Source of the DNA: an uncultured Verrucomicrobia subdivision 3 bacterium
GTDB taxonomy: Bacteria > Verrucomicrobiota > Verrucomicrobiia > Limisphaerales > UBA11358
Assembly (NCBI GenBank): GCA_903922735.1
Contig: CAIXUZ010000049.1
Location: 19,439-83,438, forward strand
Direction: 5' to 3'
DNA: 64,000 nt
A program made the position numbers and the translations under genes. Positions 62,683 through 64,000 of this stretch are shown here, one piece after another. Below the pieces are notes generated by a model. The model was given only the letters and a program-made list of their open reading frames with translations. It had not been told where the DNA came from and made no database searches. Each line of letters starts with the position of its first letter. Position 1 is the first letter of the stretch.

Positions 62683-64000
62683 TCACTTTTGAGGGGCGGC
62701 AAAGATGACCTTCACCTCGCGTTCGGCCCGGGAACTGCGGAACCAGTCACCGGCGTCAAAGAACGCGATGTAAATCATGAAGGCGATCAGCAACGCAGCG
62801 AAACCGGACTGGATTTTTTCCAGAATTTTCCCGCTCACCGGACGGCGGCGGACGGCTTCAATCAACGACAGCGTGATGTGACCGCCATCCAGCACCGGCA
62901 GCGGCAGCAGATTAAGCAGCGCCAGATTCACATTCAGGATGACGCTGAACCACAGCACGCGGCGCCAGCCGTCCTCGTCTTCAAACAGATTGCTATAGAC
63001 GCGGATAATCATCACCGCACCGCCGAGCTGCTGGACGCCGATCTCGCCTTTTTTGGAGAACAACGCGCCAAAGGTGTTGAAAATCTGTCCGGCACTGGCC
63101 GATATTTGCTCCAGCGGACCGGGGTGCACCAGCACCGTGCCGTTGCCGCTCTGCCAGGAAATGATGCCCAGCATCGGCGTCGCATTCGTCGGCTGCAACG
63201 GTTTCACCGGCAGGATGGTGCGGTCGAATTTTTCGGTGCCGCGCAGCACCGTGAGCGTCATGGGCTTGACGACGCCGTTGCTCATCGCCGCCTCGGCATC
63301 CACCACCGGCCAGCAGCTGAATAGCTTTTCCCCGTTCAAAGCCACCACCTGATCCCCCTGCTTCAGACCGGCCAAGGCCGCCGGACTATTGCTGCCCACT
63401 TCATAAATCCCCGCCTTGCTGGCGGGAGAAATCAACACCTGCCGGAGCGCGCGGCGTTCGTACCATTTCGTCGTGCGATGAAACGGCACGGCGTAGGCCA
63501 TCGCCTCTTTTCCATTGCGAAGATATTTGATGGCGATGTTTGTGCCCGTGCTGGTAACGATCCGCCACGTCACGCTGTCGGCGGAAGTCGGGGCGAAATG
63601 TTTTACCGGCTGCCCGTCCACTTCCAGAATGGTGTCGCCCGGACGCAGGCCCGCCGACCACGCCGGTCCCGGCAAACCATTCGCATCCGTCTGCGCCACC
63701 CAGCCGATGGTCGTGGTGTTGTCAGCCTCGTTGCTGGGCTTGCCCACTTGCCAGACAACGATGGCAAACACCACCGCCAGCAGAAAACTGAAGAGCGGTC
63801 CGGCGAACGCCACGATGATTTTGTCGAGCGGCGTGACATTCGGCAGCGTTTCCGCTTTTTCATCCGTCTTGCCTTCGATGGTTTCCATCGTGGCCATTTG
63901 CGGCAGCGAGACGTAGCCGCCGGCGGGAATCCAGCCGAGGGCGTATTCGATGTCGCCGATTTTCTTCTTCCAGATGGGCTTGCCGAACCAGATGGCGAAG
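62683..64000 (-). CDS. rseP: RseP-type site-2 (M50) membrane metalloprotease with PDZ domain, 5' end outside window
   Basis: Frame continues to the window edge: FAIWFGKPIWKKKIGDIEYALGWIPAGGYVSLPQMATM...; PDZ PAALAGLKQGDQVVALNG; NLALLNLLPLPVLDGGHI. Confidence 0.9.
   Translation of the reverse strand, partial: FAIWFGKPIWKKKIGDIEYALGWIPAGGYVSLPQMATMETIEGKTDEKAETLPNVTPLDKIIVAFAGPLFSFLLAVVFAIVVWQVGKPSNEADNTTTIGWVAQTDANGLPGPAWSAGLRPGDTILEVDGQPVKHFAPTSADSVTWRIVTSTGTNIAIKYLRNGKEAMAYAVPFHRTTKWYERRALRQVLISPASKAGIYEVGSNSPAALAGLKQGDQVVALNGEKLFSCWPVVDAEAAMSNGVVKPMTLTVLRGTEKFDRTILPVKPLQPTNATPMLGIISWQSGNGTVLVHPGPLEQISASAGQIFNTFGALFSKKGEIGVQQLGGAVMIIRVYSNLFEDEDGWRRVLWFSVILNVNLALLNLLPLPVLDGGHITLSLIEAVRRRPVSGKILEKIQSGFAALLIAFMIYIAFFDAGDWFRSSRAEREVKVIFAAPQK

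Overview
This 64 kb window is mostly ordinary chromosomal coding sequence. Protein style and repeat content suggest Verrucomicrobiota (inference, not tested). Main modules: alaS; a large PAS/GAF hybrid histidine kinase; rarA and a 5-formyl-THF cyclo-ligase gene preceded by a candidate 6S RNA that no ORF explains; a cysI-cysH-cysD-cysN sulfate assimilation cluster; a PocR/AraC regulator with a two-component pair; an ADP-forming acyl-CoA synthetase fused to GNAT; pyruvate:ferredoxin oxidoreductase; a complete hoxEFUYH NAD-coupled [NiFe]-hydrogenase cluster with a maturation protease and hypFCDE but no hypA/hypB; a membrane pyrophosphatase; a GH95 glycosidase; comF-accD; a second hybrid kinase; ispG (long form) and an RseP-like protease. 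The most unusual signal is a set of three strictly phased 21-bp tandem arrays with unrelated unit sequences. One (10 units) sits in frame inside alaS. The other two (about 14 and 12 units) each lie upstream of a gene for a small helical + fibronectin-III protein, with a shared AAAACCGTCA motif between array and gene. 21 bp equals two DNA helical turns and seven codons. Separately, short heptanucleotide tandem repeats (STRR-like) are embedded in alaS, hypF (four places), ispG and a CII-like gene, and form an inverted pair between hypD and hypE. No tRNA, rRNA, CRISPR array or intact transposase was recognised. No searches or folding programs were run; all repeat counts and coordinates come from reading the sequence.
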